From Symsagittifera roscoffensis (Eukaryota; Xenacoelomorpha; Acoela; Convolutidae), in assembly GCF_963678635.1 (NCBI RefSeq), contig NC_087062.1, positions 77,811,200 to 77,875,199 of the forward strand: DNA of 64,000 nucleotides, given 5' to 3'. The notes beneath the pieces were generated by a model. The model had not been told where the DNA came from, did not search any database, and worked only from the letters and a program-made list of their open reading frames with translations. Below are positions 1-12,679 of the stretch, piece after piece. Positions within the stretch are counted from its first letter, which is position 1. Each line of letters starts with the position of its first letter. Position numbers and translations under genes: made by a program.

Positions 1-671
1 CACTGCACCAAAGGCCGGTCAACAATGTGTAACTAGTTTAACGATCAAAAATTGACTGAAAGATTGCATATGCTTTAGATAGTTGAGCTAAAATAAATAT
101 TATAATTCAGTTTTTGACATTTTAAATTTCTGGTGTACATATTACTTTCTCTTTAATTACCTTTTGAGCTTTGTTTGTACATCTAATTCCACGAAAATGA
201 GTTCTTGATAACTGAAATATTTGGCAACTAGTAATGAAGTCTTCTAAAAAAATTATCTCTTGAAGCTGATATTCGAAGATATGGGGCTAGTGTTTTTGAT
301 GAAAAATCCATTTGATTAGTTTCTTAAGTTTTCATATTGAAAAATTATGCCGTTTAACAACAGTCAAAACCTATCTAACTTTTCCGGTTTTGCAGATAGT
401 CGTTTTTGCCCTATATTTTTTCCTTTTGACAACTGACCATTTAGTCTAATGAGGATATCAAGAAACATTGCCTTTTAGTTTTGGAACTATTCAAACATTG
501 AACTTTTCAAACAAAATCCTTCCAAATTGCTTAGATTTCGAAGGAAAAAATGTTTTGAATAGTTCCTAAAGCTAAAGGGCCTTCACAAATTGAGAACTAG
601 GAAGGACTTATATGACGTAGAAATAAGAATACCCTTCCTCGGTTTCATTCTCTTGTAGTTTTTGAACTTAC
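1..671. other. Intron of the Patched-related gene or flanking DNA, no coding seen
   Basis: By the minus-strand gene model this is the start of an intron that opens at 671. I looked for a further exon continuing the sterol-sensing domain in the phase left by exon 2 and did not find one that was convincing. The sequence is AT-rich and without repeats that I recognise. Confidence 0.4.
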
Positions 672-2111
672 CCAAATGATAGCACGTGATGTTGACTGCC
701 CTGTAAGGCGTGAATGAGCCCACGAGGAATGCGATGAAAGAGGTTATGGAGGATATGAAGATGGAGATCATTGCCTTCTTAAGCGTCACCCCCACGCAGA
801 TTCTTACACCCAAGTCCTTCAGCTGAGGTTTCTTCAAACCCAACGACTCCTGGGTGCTATCTGTGGCAAATACCAGATGCCCGTATTCTAGCTTCTCATT
901 AGTCGAGCAGTGGGAGCCAGTATTCGAATGGTCCAAAAGGGTTTCGAGCAGCTGTTGCTGTTGTTTTGCCCATGTAAACATCAGAACGAAGGTCGAGTCA
1001 ATTCCAATGCCTAAAACAGAGTCAGACAGCAATTTCGTTTACATTTTAGAAGCTTTCACCAAACAACTCGCCAAGCGCACTCACCAAGCATTATGAACGG
1101 AGTCAAGAATGCCACTTCTATAAAAGGAATCCCGAGTAACGCCAAAACTCCCAATGTTGAGCCGATAGCAAAACACGTGGCCACAACTCCGGCAAGAGCT
1201 AGAATGGAACGGCTGTTGAGAAAGCCCGGAACCTTCAAGGATACCAAGATAGAAAATACTGTCATCATGCCGATGGTCACGCCCATAAAAGGCGAGTCAC
1301 TTTGCACAATGGAATGGTACTCATCAAATTGAACCACCGTAGAGAAGAGATAGACAGTTCCTCGGAACTCTTTTTGCGACTTCTCGTATAAATCGTTGAA
1401 AACTTGACGAATATAATCCTCTGACAGCCGTCGCTTCGGTAAGGTGTCTTTATTGAAGAACCAATTCAACCGTATAGCTGGAGTTGCAACAATTTCCCGT
1501 AGTGGCTCGCATTTATGTGAATCAATTAACACCGTGTGGTCGTATACAAAGTTAGCTTCCAGTTTGTAGATGTTTTCGTCGCATAGCACGTTCGGTTTGC
1601 GCTCGAGGTCCTCGCAAATTGTGGGAAACGTACAGAAATGTCCGATGAAATCAGGTTGCATAGCACAAACGTTTCTGTACATGTAATCTTTGCCGTTAAT
1701 TTTGGCCGAGAATGATTTGACGAGCTCGCAGCTTTGCCGTACGCTTCTGATAACTTCTGAAAGATTGCTCTTATCGGCTTCGATTAAAAACAGCGCGTTT
1801 AGCGACACCATTTCTCCGGTGTCCTGGAAAGGCCAGTAGTTGTCGCCACTATGAGAGGGGAAGTCATTGCTGAGCTTCATGTATCCTTCTGATGCTGGAT
1901 TGCCCTCCGGAAAATAGAGGTTCCAGACATCCTCGGGCTTTTCCGCTTGCATCCGGAACATTCCTGAGCCAGTTATGAGGAATAGAACTATGCTTCCTAC
2001 TATGAATAGCCAGGGTTTAGATGCGACAAAATAGCCGTTTTTGTAGAAAATATAGCTCAGAGCTTTTTCTGGCAACCGGTAGTACTTCAGAAGATTTTCT
2101 GTGCAAACCAT
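672..2111 (-). CDS. Patched-related (SSD) membrane protein gene, 5' part, two exons
   Basis: Seen: exon 1 runs 2111 down to 1085 and exon 2 runs 1010 down to 672. They are split by a 74-bp intron (1084-1011) with donor CTTG/GTGAGT and acceptor GTTTTAG. A second donor (G/GTAAGT, intron starting at 671) ends exon 2, so the gene continues leftward, probably outside the window. The start is the ATG at 2111. The protein has a first membrane segment at residues 33-52, a large luminal domain with several cysteines, then a cluster of hydrophobic segments from about residue 275. Across the splice it reads GIGIDSTF, the counterpart of the GxGxD motif in the Patched/RND sterol-sensing domain. Known: Patched-related proteins are 12-pass RND-type transporters, abundant in nematodes and present in other invertebrates. 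Inferred: about the first 455 residues are here; the second half is missing. Substrate unknown. Confidence 0.85.
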
Positions 2112-2979
2112 TTTTTTATCAGAGAAAAAAGAATTTGCAGCTTTTTTCTCTGATCAAAAGTAAGCAGCGAATGAAAGTAAATGAATGGATATTAAAAATT
2201 TCGAGTCATAATTATTTTTTTTGGTATGAAAATGAATTGTGGAGACAAATTCGCTGCTAATATATTTGATGCGACATGCTCGAGTCTGAAATCGGCCTTC
2301 GGCGTTACAGCTGATATAAATATGGGCCTAATAAGCTAACAGAATTTTGTAAATATGAAATCCAAGTAGAATTGGGACGGGTCAACAAAAATTGACTATC
2401 TGAACTAAGCTTCTAACTTCATGCTCGACTTTCCAAAGGTTATCTCCAAATTAGCTCTGAAATAAACAGGCAACATCTAATTTTTGGATAAAACGAGCAA
2501 AGCTTAGCTTTAAAAACTGAATTACGAATACTTGACTTTGTTATTAGAAGTCTAAGCTAATATTGTTTTTTATATTGAAATGGAGTCTATTTTTTCCATA
2601 GATTTCATTTAGTTTTTTTTTCAACGCGGCGGTGATGCAATATATGGAATCAGCTCATGTTTGTTTAGCATTGAAAAAGGATACGAATTTTCAGAGTAAC
2701 AAATGAAGCTAAACAGGAATTTCTTTAGAAATTTGAAATAGAAGATATGAAAATATATATTTGTAAATTTGTTCCGGTGGTATCTGTGCCTCCCTGTGGT
2801 ATCTGTTAAAGAGTTGTCAACCCTAAATAAAAGCATTAAATCAGCACTAGTGCGTTCTTTTGATACTTCGAATCTGACTTAAAAATTGTGAAAACTAACA
2901 ACAAAAAATATGCACTTTTTCGTATTATTTTTAGAGCTGAAGAAAAAATTAAAAAGGCTTCAATACTGTACTTTCTGTT
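2112..2979. other. Upstream region of the Patched-related gene, no feature recognised
   Basis: About 870 bp of AT-rich DNA that should hold the promoter and 5' UTR of the minus-strand Patched-related gene. I see no clear TATA box or other reliable signal. A TTTTGATCAG stretch on the minus strand, about 50 bp upstream of the start codon, could be a splice or trans-splice acceptor, but this is only a possibility. Confidence 0.35.
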
Positions 2980-3110
2980 TCACTCACGCCACAAGAACTC
3001 GACCACGTAGCTTGGCAGCAGACTGACCTTTGACACATAAACTTGGCGGAGGATGCTCTTGATGCGGGACCAGTTCGTGCGTGCGTTGTATGACCAGTAT
3101 GCACGCTTTA
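2980..3110 (-). pseudogene. Remnant of a Merlin/IS1595-type transposase, C-terminal piece
   Basis: Seen: an island of higher GC in AT-rich DNA. On the minus strand it reads about 43 codons to a TGA at 2980 and contains NWSRIKSIL, then LLPSYVVEFLWRE at the end. Known: the IS1595/ISXO2-like DDE domain of Merlin transposases ends in a block with W..(I/L)K followed by a Y..E(F/Y).WR motif. Inferred: a truncated copy of such a transposase; neither the rest of the domain nor terminal repeats are visible. It could be the last exon of another gene, but the WR ending fits the transposase best. Confidence 0.45.
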
Positions 3111-4903
3111 GTGTATTTGTTTCAATTACTTATTTAATTAATTTTAAATTAACAATGATTTAATTTATCGAATAGAATAAAACAAGTCCATAACTTCTCT
3201 ATTAATGCGTGTTTTAGTTGTTCACATGCCACTGACTTAATTCATTTAATTTCATGTAAATATCTATATTTCAAGATATCAACTATATTTTAAATGGAAA
3301 TGATTATCGTTTGCAAGTGTTAATAGTTATAGAAAAAAATATTTCGTGTCCATTGGCTGGCTAGTTTTTAATTTTATCAATTATTATTTATATATTCGAA
3401 TTCAGGGGGCTTTGTGGAGTAAGTTAAATTTTGCTGCATTCTGATCGGTCGAAATTTCGACTTACTTAATTTACTTGATTAATTATTTCCCCTTTCTTGA
3501 TAGGGGAAGGGGGGGGGGGGGTAATTAGTATTTGCGTTTTGAAATGAATGAACTGAATAAAATATTAAAAATGGTAAATTTAAATGACTTCATTTGCAAG
3601 TTTTATAATTCGTAAATCTTCCTCCAGTTTGAAATTGAATTTATCAATGGTTGATTCAACGGCTGGATTGTATTATTTTTTCTATATAAAAATTTTCTGT
3701 AACCAAAAAGTGTCCATCGTCTTGATACTCCCTTATGTTATAGCGACGGTTGAATTATTTCAGTTGTTGATGTTTTTAGGAGTATAACGGTTTAATAATC
3801 ATCATGAAAGCAGTCTGTGATTTTACATGGACAAGTGTACTGACCGTGACGCTAACCGTATCCACGTTGTTGTCTCTTCTTAGTTCCGCAGTCGCTGTGG
3901 TAAAGTATAGGTTGAGCAGCAAATGTGCAGACAGTGGATTTAGGTAACAATTGCCAACCCTGTACAATAAGTGAAGAATATATACAAGCATAAGCATACA
4001 ACACTTATAATAAAAACCCAACTTATCACAAAAGGCAAAGACTGAATAGCATGAAAGTGCGCATTTCAAATCGGATTTTCTTAAAAAGACTTTTTCACCC
4101 ATAGCTTTTTAAAGCCTTCTTTATAATCAAGAGAATTGTTTTTCCCTTCTACCCTAATGAATTTGACTGTAATTGATTTTGAGTCTAATAAGCTTCAGCA
4201 GATACTGAAATTGGAACATTTTGTGTTTGGTTGTCAGTTAACATCAATTATACATAAAAGTTATCTGCTCCTGGACGTGTCTGCCTTTTAGAGTGTCTGC
4301 TTGGATGATGGTAGTTGGAACGAAATGGTTCTGTATGCTAAAAGGGAATATAATATGTCTATATCCTCTGGCTTTGTTTATTATTGCCAACTACTCGACT
4401 GAGGTTGAAGAAATTGTTACTCTGTCTAACCTAACCTAGACTAAGTTCGGTAGTAAGTGAGGAGGCACTGAAGTTAACATGAAAAACTTTTAGTTTGATT
4501 TGGACTGGTGAATGTATTAGTCTGTCATAGGTCAAAAATTCATTTTCCGTTGAATTATTTTTTAAGCAAATCCGTACTTTTTGCATTTAAAATATTGCGG
4601 TTTTTCAATGATCAAAAAAAAGTTTTTGCCAATTAACTTCTCACGCCAACGCGAAACGCAATTTTTTGCCAACGCGAAACGACAATCTCTGAGAAATGTG
4701 ATCCTAACTTAATTTTCAAATTTATCTGCCAATTGTTGTTTTTGCTTTTAAGTGTGCGTCTTCATGTCAGTCAAATAACATTCTTGTAATCATAGTAAAT
4801 GCGAGGTCTAGCACCGTCAAAACAAAAAGATTCGGTTGTTGAGCATGTGTTGTGCATGGAATATTTGCCGCTTTTATTTCAAGGGTAATGGCAGAGTGTG
4901 CAA
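3111..4903. other. AT-rich intergenic DNA, nothing recognised
   Basis: No convincing gene. The notable item is a run of 13 G at 3509-3521. Near 4640-4690 the phrase CCAACGCGAAACG occurs twice. The short ORFs here look like chance open frames: low complexity, no conserved motif. Confidence 0.4.
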
Positions 4904-5814
4904 AGTTACCCGGGTTGACCTCGATCACCAAAAACGCTTATCATACAATTCCATACATCAAGTGTATGAAAAATTTTTGGTTGAAAAAAGATATAAACTA
5001 ATTTCTGCGGCTGTATGATTCTAATAAAACAGTCTGGTGATGAAAAAACCGAGGTTTTTGTTTTTTGAAAAAAAAGCTTATCATACAATTCCCATATGGA
5101 ATTTGCATGACCAGCATTTTTTTTGATGGCGACACAATTTTTTGATGGCGACAGAAGTAATTTTGAAATTGCCCCAAAAAGTTTTTTGTTTTAACCGCAA
5201 ATCGAAATTTGTACTCAAACAAACTTTTTCCAAAAAAAATTTTTGCATGCAAATCTTAGTTTTTGGCTGCATAACGTAGTCCTCGATACACTAATGTTGG
5301 AATTTTTTTCCTTTTCGCTTAATAATTTTTTTCGAAAACGCTGTAAGCTCCTTTTTTTCCATGGCATGTTTATGTATGCCTTGATCAATGTCTGATAATT
5401 TAAAAATTCAAATTTTAAAAATATTTGTTAAAAAATTTTGCCAAATTCAAAAATTTGTTACCTTTCTTATATGATTTGTGAAAGACAGCTCCAAGACAAT
5501 TCAGATTGTGTTCTACGCAATAAAATGCAAAACAAGTCCAACCTTCGGTGCATTGAGTAAACCAAGATGTTTGTCATCTGCGTTCGCGGTTACGAACACA
5601 ACCCAAAATTTTGCAGAAATTAATTTTAGAAAAAAAAAACTTTTTTGTTTTTGGAAAAATACTTGTCATATATTTTTCCTATGTGGAAAAATGCTCATCA
5701 TAGAGATTTCACACAATTTTTTTGTTCTTGACGGAATTGTATGAAATTGTATGATAAGAACTTTTTCATATATGGAAATTGTCTGATAAGAAGTTTTGGG
5801 CAAATCGGGTAACT
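4904..5814. mobile_element. Non-autonomous element with AGTTACCCG terminal inverted repeats
   Basis: Seen: the left end starts AGTTACCCGGGTTGACC and the reverse complement of the right end starts AGTTACCCGATTTGCCC. The likeness continues inward about 45 bp, with CTTATCATACAATTCC on the left and CTTATCAGACAATTTCC on the right. Total length is about 911 bp, with no coding capacity. I see no clear target-site duplication, so the superfamily is not assigned. The inside contains further copies of the CTTATCATACAATTCC phrase. Likely a MITE or an internally deleted DNA transposon. Confidence 0.6.
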
Positions 5815-5974
5815 ACTCACTAGGTAGTTAGGTGACAGGTTAATAATATTATTGTAAAAGGACGAACTGATTTTCACTCTGAAAGGTCTCGATGATTTTT
5901 ATTTATTTTCTTTTTCAGAAAATTTGTTCATGGTCAACTTTAGTTTTTCGAGTTTGACTGATAGTTTCTTGTTC

Positions 5975-6680
5975 ATTTCACTTCATTTCTTTTCTTAACT
6001 CGAACAGCGCTAAACTTGAACAGCAAGTGTAGAAAAGCCACAAAAACGTGAATGGTTTCTAGATTTGAGAATTGATTTTGTTTTCCGAGATCACAGCGGA
6101 AAAAGTTATATTGATTTAGTTTGCTTTAAATCGGATGAATTCAGTAAAGTGCTTGTCGTAAAAAGTATTTGAAATGAAATGAGCTTAAACAAATTCAGGA
6201 GTGATAAACGTACTTATAAGGGTCTTGGTGATTTTTTAATTTTTTTTTACAGGAAAAAAGTTAAAATTTGTTGACCGCCTCAATTTGTTTATTTTCTCGC
6301 GATTTTACTATTGGTTTCCTTTTAAACTCACCGCTCTTCCTTTGTTACAAGGAAGGCCAATTTCACTATCGATCAGCAAAAGTGTTAAGGTCACGAAAAG
6401 CGTGATCAACGTCTAATTTCGAAAATGGAATTTAATCATCAGATTTTCCGGTGAAATACAACTTTACTTTTTGATTTAAGAGTCAGTGAACGTCGTTCAG
6501 ACTCTAATATAGGTTTGACATTTGATTTTATTTAAATTCACTTCATTTCCTGTGTTCAAATGAAGGCAAACTCCACTATTGAACAGCAACAATTTAATGG
6601 TCCTCGAAAAACGTGATTGTTGTCTAATTTTGAAAATGGAATTTAATTATCAGATTTCCCAGTGAAATATAATTTCTTTT
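5975..6680. repeat. Degenerate direct repeat, about three copies
   Basis: Seen: phrases recur in order, an element like CACTTCATTTCCT, then GAACAGCAA, then ACGTGAT(T/C), then GAAAATGGAATTTAAT(C/T)ATCAGATTT. The two best copies are near 6340-6475 and 6540-6680; a weaker one starts near 5977. Spacing is irregular (about 200 and 360 bp). No coding capacity is evident. The neighbouring 5815-5974 shows nothing. Confidence 0.45.
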
Positions 6681-8308
6681 CCTATTGCCCGTGTTTTTTC
6701 AAATTGGGTTTATTTTATCAAAAAAGTGTCACTCATAAATTGTTCTAGGAAAATCAAAGAGCTTCAAGCGCATCAATTTCTTGCTTGAAAATTTGAAAGT
6801 TGAGATTTTCTATTTACATCATTCATTGACTCTTTTCCAATTGTCTGTTGGCTATGTTTCAACTTTGCATTTGCATGCTCATCGGTTGGTCCGAAAATTT
6901 GGGACTAGATTCCAATTACCTCTTTGGATTCTTCTACGATCAACCGTTCAATTAGGATTATTTTATTTTATTTACATCTATTGGTGTACTGTAGAGCGAA
7001 AAGATTATGTTAATTGATTTAGCCACATTGAAGCATATTACGTTATGGCAGTTTTGGCTCTTACTCCTCCTCCCCCCACCTCACTCAAACATGAATTTTA
7101 TGGTCTAACGGGCGGTCTTACAAGGTTTATTATGGAGACCAAATATGTTTGTCATGGCCTAATTAGTCCACACGCCAATTTTCATGACAATCGGACAAAG
7201 TGAACAGTAACTTCATATATAAAAATTTGCAGGTGGGAGAAAAAGGAAAAAAAAAAGAGCCGCAGTTTTAGTTGAAGAAACATTTGTGTAACCTGAGAAC
7301 CTGAGTCAATTGTCGGTATTTTTAACTAAAAAGATGTTTTGCTTTTGTTCACAGCTATGAGTGAAATTCTTACTGCTGAGATTAAGAAACATCTTAAGAA
7401 TCATACAAAAGGATGATACAGGATCTTCAGAATTCTGAAAAAACTTCAATTTATTTATCGGTACTCTGATGGCTGGCTCACCATAAAACTTGGTTTTCGA
7501 AATAGTCGTTGCTTTATGCAAAAATTGTCGCAAAAAGTTTTAAATTTTGTTCCAATTTCTGGGTCTTCTCAGTACAAAAACACGTGGAAAAATGCTTGAA
7601 AAATACAGACAAGGGACCAGTTTTTTTCGTTGGTAAAAAGACGGCCACTTCTTAAGCAACACTTTTAAAATGACAATTCAGACTGACATCTCACATGTGA
7701 ACAGAAGCATGCTACCAACCCTCGGTTTTCAATGTTTTGAAACTATGCTAGCTGATTTACACAAATTTCTTCGAAAAACTTCTCCGATGTCAATATTGAC
7801 AAAAATTCTGATCGATTTAAAAAACAAGTCGATAAAAATTGAAATCAAGTCGAAAGTCGTTTCAAATCAAGTTTTGGCAGTCTAGTTGGTCCGATGAATT
7901 GTTCTATACTCGCAATCTATTCTACTTGGAGCTTGATACTGCTTCTTTGTTTGACAAAAAATCTCAAGGCTAGCAAAAGATCAGCTCTGCTCCGAGATCA
8001 GCAATCTTTTTTCAACTTTTTGCACAATTTTTTTGCACAGCCACGAAGCTATAGTAAGTAGACAGAGTTCAACGATTCTATAATGTTTTTACGCTAGCGA
8101 ACGCGTTTTATTCTGATGTTCGAAGACAGTGTAGAATATATATAGGGTTTTGCACTGATTCGAACAGTTTTGTATAATTTTACAAGAGTTCAAATTTTTC
8201 CAACCTAAGTGCTCTTTTGTTTGTGTTCCTAATTTTTTTGCTGATTTGAATGGTAGTTTGTGAAAAAAAATAGGTATGCTAAAAGTAAGAGTGTTTGCGA
8301 TTACTGTT
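6681..8308. other. Intergenic DNA, nothing recognised
   Basis: Open frames at 6781-7017 and 7670-7885 (plus) and 7306-7533 (minus) lack recognisable motifs and look like chance. No RNA gene or repeat end was recognised. Confidence 0.35.
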
Positions 8309-8316
8309 ATTGTGTT

Positions 8317-10630
8317 AAGGCGCGGATCTAGCAATTTCTCGGGGGGGGGGGGGGGGGATTTTCAGAAAAATTGAAAATTTTGTCGACCTTTTTTTAGGTC
8401 GGCAAAATAGATTTCTTAGCTCTCCCAAATCACTATTAAGACCCTAATTTGATGACGAAATGTTCTGCGCCGCAGGGAAATTTTTGAAAAAGGGCGTTTT
8501 TAGGCAATTTTTGGAAAATTTTGACCAAAAAGCGCCCTCCCCCCTCAAAATTAGTTTAGATTGGCGCCAAAGGCTCCTTAAGAAAAATTTTAGGGTTAGT
8601 CAGCCAAAAATTGATGTCTCAAAATAGTACAAAGGGGGGACCTTTTGGGTCGGCAGATTTCGAATCCCTAAGGGGGAAGCGTCCGGTGACCGCTTGGCTA
8701 GCATAAAGCTCGACTAGCATCGAGGTGTGGAAAACATGAAATTGTATCGCTTAGCGTAAATTGGATAGCTTTATTTCTCAGAAATACAAAACAACAATCA
8801 TAATCTTTTCAAAATGAACCAAATTTGCCTTTCTGCGAAAAAGAAAATTGAGCAAATGAGAAATAAAGCAATCAACTAGCAAATAAATGGATCGACTATT
8901 ATACGCCCCCCCCCCCCCTTAACATGCAACCACCAGCCCCCCCCCCATAATTCCCCTCAAGGATGAATTTTAATTCTGAAAACAAAGTTAATTTAACGTA
9001 TTTCTTTATAGGGGCGGGTTAAACAAATTTGATCGATCAAATTAACATCCTCCGACCTTCTCCTCCCCCCCGCCCAAGTAGACCAATTTAAGATCCTACA
9101 CCCCCAGCTATCAATGTAAACTAAATTTAGTGGGTGCTGCGTGTAAAAAGCTCTATTCTGATTGGCCAAGTTTGAACTCAAGGCAAATTTAACATCCTCA
9201 CCCCCTAAACGTCTGGGGGGGGATTTTAATTTGTTCATATTTTTTTATTGAGTTCGTTCGAAATGCATATTTTACACAAAAATCATTTTTGAAATTCCAA
9301 CTTGGCTAAGGGGGATATTTTACGGTACGTCATTTCGGGGGGAGGTTATGTTTAAAACTATCTAATGCTTAACCGTTGATTTAATTCTTCGCAGGGGGAT
9401 ATTCGCTATTAGGTACGCGAGATAGTGAACGGATAGTGAAAGAGATCCTGGAATTGTATGGTTGATCCATATTTTGAGTGTAATTTGGTTTATATTTGCC
9501 GGTATTTGTTTCACTTGCGATATCCAGGGACTTGTTTGAATTTCTATTTGGATTTTTGTGTAGTCGATACATTTTTCAAAATAGTACAAAGGGGGGACCT
9601 TTTGGGTCGGCAGATTTCGAATCCCTAAGGGGGAAGCGTCCGGTGACCGCTTGGCTAGCATAAAGCTCGACTAGCATCGAGGTGTGGAAAACATGAAATT
9701 GTATCGCTTAGCGTAAATTGGATAGCTTTATTTCTCAGAAATACAAAACAACAATCATAATCTTTTCAAAATGAACCAAATTTGCCTTTCTGCGAAAAAG
9801 AAAATTGAGCAAATGAGAAATAAAGCAATCAACTAGCAAATAAATGGATCGACTATTATACGCCCCCCCCCCTTAACATGCAACCACCAGCCCCCCCCCC
9901 CCCCCCATAATTCCCCTCAAGGATGAATTTTAATTCTGAAAACAAAGTTAATTTAACGTATTTCTTTATAGGGGCGGGTTAAACAAATTTGATCGATCAA
10001 ATTAACATCCTCCGACCTTCTCCTCCCCCCCGCCCAAGTAGACCAATTTAAGATCCTACACCCCCAGCTATCAATGTAAACTAAATTTAGTGGGTGCTGC
10101 GTGTAAAAAGCTCTATTCTGATTGGCCAAGTTTGAACTCAAGGCAAATTTAACATCCTCACCCCCTAAACGTCTGGGGGGGGATTTTAATTTGGTCATAT
10201 TTTTTTATTGAGTTCGTTCGAAATGCATATTTTACACAAAAATCATTTTTGAAATTCCAACTTGGCTAAGGGGGATATTTTACGGTACGTCATTTCGGGG
10301 GGAGGTTATGTTTAAAACTATCTAATGCTTAACCGTTGATTTAATTCTTCGCAGGGGGATATTCGCTATTAGGTACGCGAGATAGTGAACGGATAGTGAA
10401 AGAGATCCTGGAATTGTATGGTTGATCCATATTTTGAGTGTAATTTGGTTTATATTTGCCGGTATTTGTTTCACTTGCGATATCCAGGGACTTGTTTGAA
10501 TTTCTATTTGGATTTTTGTGTAGTCGATACATTTTTCAATTTAAAACTTTTATGCTAGGCGAGATTTATGCTAGTCGTTACACCGCCAAGCGTCCGCCCC
10601 CCCCCCCCCCCCATTTTAAATCCGCTAGTG
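8317..10630. mobile_element. hAT-like non-autonomous element enlarged by an internal duplication
   Basis: Seen: the left end is AAGGCGCGGATCTAG followed by a long G run; the right end is a C run then AAATCCGCTAGTG, whose reverse complement is CACTAGCGGATTT. The flanks are ATTGTGTT (8309-8316) and ATTGCGTT (10631-10638), an 8-bp direct repeat with one mismatch. A better-preserved relative lies at 14964-15400. Known: hAT elements have short CAGGG-type termini and 8-bp target duplications. Inferred: a hAT-family MITE that captured or expanded a 960-bp segment. There is no transposase. Open frames inside, including those repeated in both copies, are not credible genes. Confidence 0.6.
8619..10535. 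repeat. Two-copy tandem duplication of about 960 bp
   Basis: Seen: copy 1 is 8619-9575 and copy 2 is 9576-10535. Apart from C-run lengths (near 8906-8945 and 9863-9907) and a few single changes such as TTGTTCATA versus TTGGTCATA, they appear identical. The junction falls at TCAAAATAGTAC, a phrase present in every copy of the local hAT-like family. The near-identity means a recent event, or possibly an assembly duplication. Confidence 0.85.
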
Positions 10631-10638
10631 ATTGCGTT

Positions 10639-11744
10639 TGCGAAGGGAGCTATTTCCATCTGATTTTATCGCTTATTTCTTGCAAGTTAAAAAATACTGA
10701 ATTTTGATTGGCTGACATAAGTTTCGCGCCTTTGGTCCCTCGCGCATGAAGGAGTCCCCCTTTACAAATAGCAGTTGTGATGATTAATAGCTTGTGAAAC
10801 CTATCATTCAAAAAGTTCACCGCTGAAATTTTGCCGTTGGGGAGCGATCGTTTAGCAGACCAATCTTTTAGCATAAAAGGTGAAAAATGAGTCTTTTTGC
10901 AGACAAACGTAATAAACTGATTCATGCATGACTGACAGAATCAAAAAGACGCTCAGTCTTGGGTCAAGCTTGTCTACTTAAGACAATTATCTCACGATTA
11001 GTCAACAAAACTATCAACTTCAAAAACAACAGTCTAAACTAAATGCAAAGCAAAATTTTACGCGCCCAATAACACTCATGTCGAATGGAAGCGCAGCGGA
11101 GCAAGTGGTTGCTAATAACGCCGCATTTGAAATTACCTTTCTGACTTGCTCATTGTTCCGAGCCTGCTAAAAAATTGGTCTGCTAAAAAACCAGTCTGCT
11201 AAAGTCGCTTGCACCATTACCGTTACTTGATAACGCATGATCGAAAGAGCGAACACTGGCTAATTGACTTGGAAGACTCTCTACCAACAATTTTAATAAT
11301 GTTTTTGATGCACTGAGTAGGGAAAGTGCACCTCTTAAAAAAAGCATATTGTTTTTTGTAGGTAACATCCTCAGGTGTAATCAATGTCCATTTACTATCA
11401 AAAAACGGATGATAATTGATTGGAGTGCTTCAAAATTTAGCCCAAATATTTTAATTACATGCATGAAACAAAAATTTTTGTGAGACCTTTGAAGCGAGTC
11501 AGGTGATCTTCTTATTGATCAGTGGCTGTTCGGCTTTCTTCCATTTTTGGAGTCTGAAGACAAGGGTGAACAAAGGACGGACTCTTGAAAAAGTGAACAA
11601 CTTTTAGTTCAACGCAGGTGTTTCGAATTGCGCGGCGTTTTTTTTAAATGTGCGTCTTTGTTTTAACAGGAATACTCTAAGATGGAAGCTGATTGAAAGA
11701 TGAGAGGTGCTATGAAACTGTCAACTCTGCTGGCTTAGAAATAA
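10639..11744. other. Intergenic DNA, nothing recognised
   Basis: The phrase CTGCTAAA is repeated three times around 11165-11205. Open frames at 10650-10925 and 11183-11368 (minus strand) have no recognisable motif. Nothing else was seen. Confidence 0.35.
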
Positions 11745-11800
11745 ACAAGACCACTCGTAGCAGTGCAAAGCCCTGAATGTTCCCCGTCCGATTGCCGGGT
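11745..11800 (-). repeat. Fragment of the CAGTCGGAACATTCAGG repeat family, inverted
   Basis: Seen: read on the minus strand, this carries a diverged CAATCGGACGGGGAACATTC, then AGGGCTTTGC, then a short hairpin CACT-GCTACG-AGTG, then TCTTGTT. The same order occurs at 62640-62690 and 63360-63410. Only the end of the repeat is recognisable here. Confidence 0.5.
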
Positions 11801-12034
11801 GTTTTTACTTATTCCGCCCAAATTTCACAATTTCGCGATTTTTTAATATTCAAATTGTAGATGCAGCGAACAAAAAATTGACCGCAGTATTGGCTTGGTT
11901 AAAACAAGAGCGATTCTTTAGCCGATTCCTAACAAGGCCGAAGTTTGAGTTGAAAGATGTGAAGGTGATCGTTTTGTCATGGAGCTATTTTCTGTCTTTC
12001 TTTCTGGTCTGGCTTTTTTTCTGGTCTCGTTTTA

Positions 12035-12220
12035 GGGAACTTTTAGGAAAATTTTGACCAAAAATGCCTATTTTTTTGGCTCGCGCTCCCCTTCACAATT
12101 AGTATATATTGGCTCCGAAGGAGCCCTCAGAAAATTTTAGGGTTGTTCAGGCAAAAATGAACCCCTGAGGTTGGTGAGTGGGTCGAATCGCTGAGGGAGG
12201 GGGCAGTAGAAATTATACGG
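12035..12220 (+). mobile_element. Fragment of the hAT-like MITE family
   Basis: Seen: it shares with 8317 onward and 14964-15400 the order AAAATTTTGACCAAAAA, then a GCGCTCCCC stretch, GGCTCC..AAGGAGCC, TTTTAGGGTT, and a G-rich end near 12205-12215. No terminal repeat is preserved on the left. The following 12221-12679 is AT-rich with nothing recognised, apart from low-complexity open frames. Confidence 0.5.
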
Positions 12221-12679
12221 CATCGAACCGTTGGTAGTAGAAAATAAAACAAAATGGTTGATTCAAAATCTTTTTAAATCCATTCTTTGGTAAACAAAAG
12301 TTTAATAGAGATCTCTATAATCTAGTTACCACAATCGTTTTAATCCCAGCTCATCAATAAGCGAACATGTTTTTGTTTAAATAAGAATAAACTGCTGCTG
12401 AAAAAATCTAAGCGCAACTACTTTGTGGTACCCACGACATGCATTTGGCTGATTTGTTTTGTGGAAAATAGTTGTCAATTAAATCAAAATTGGAACATAT
12501 TTCTCGCATTAGGTCAAGTTGGATTCATTTTCATCTGTTTTAAAATCAAAATTTTTCAAGCTACAGTTTGTTTGACCATCGAAATTAATTTGAAATCCTT
12601 AAGTTATTTTGATGATTTTCATAGCCACTCTTTCTTTTCAAATATCTTATATCATCAATTTGTTTTAGCTTATTTTTTG

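Noticed and set aside
8993-10198. Two matching 81-codon minus-strand frames that might look like a duplicated gene
   Set aside because: They are duplicated only because the 960-bp repeat is; no recognisable motif, and they lie within a MITE.
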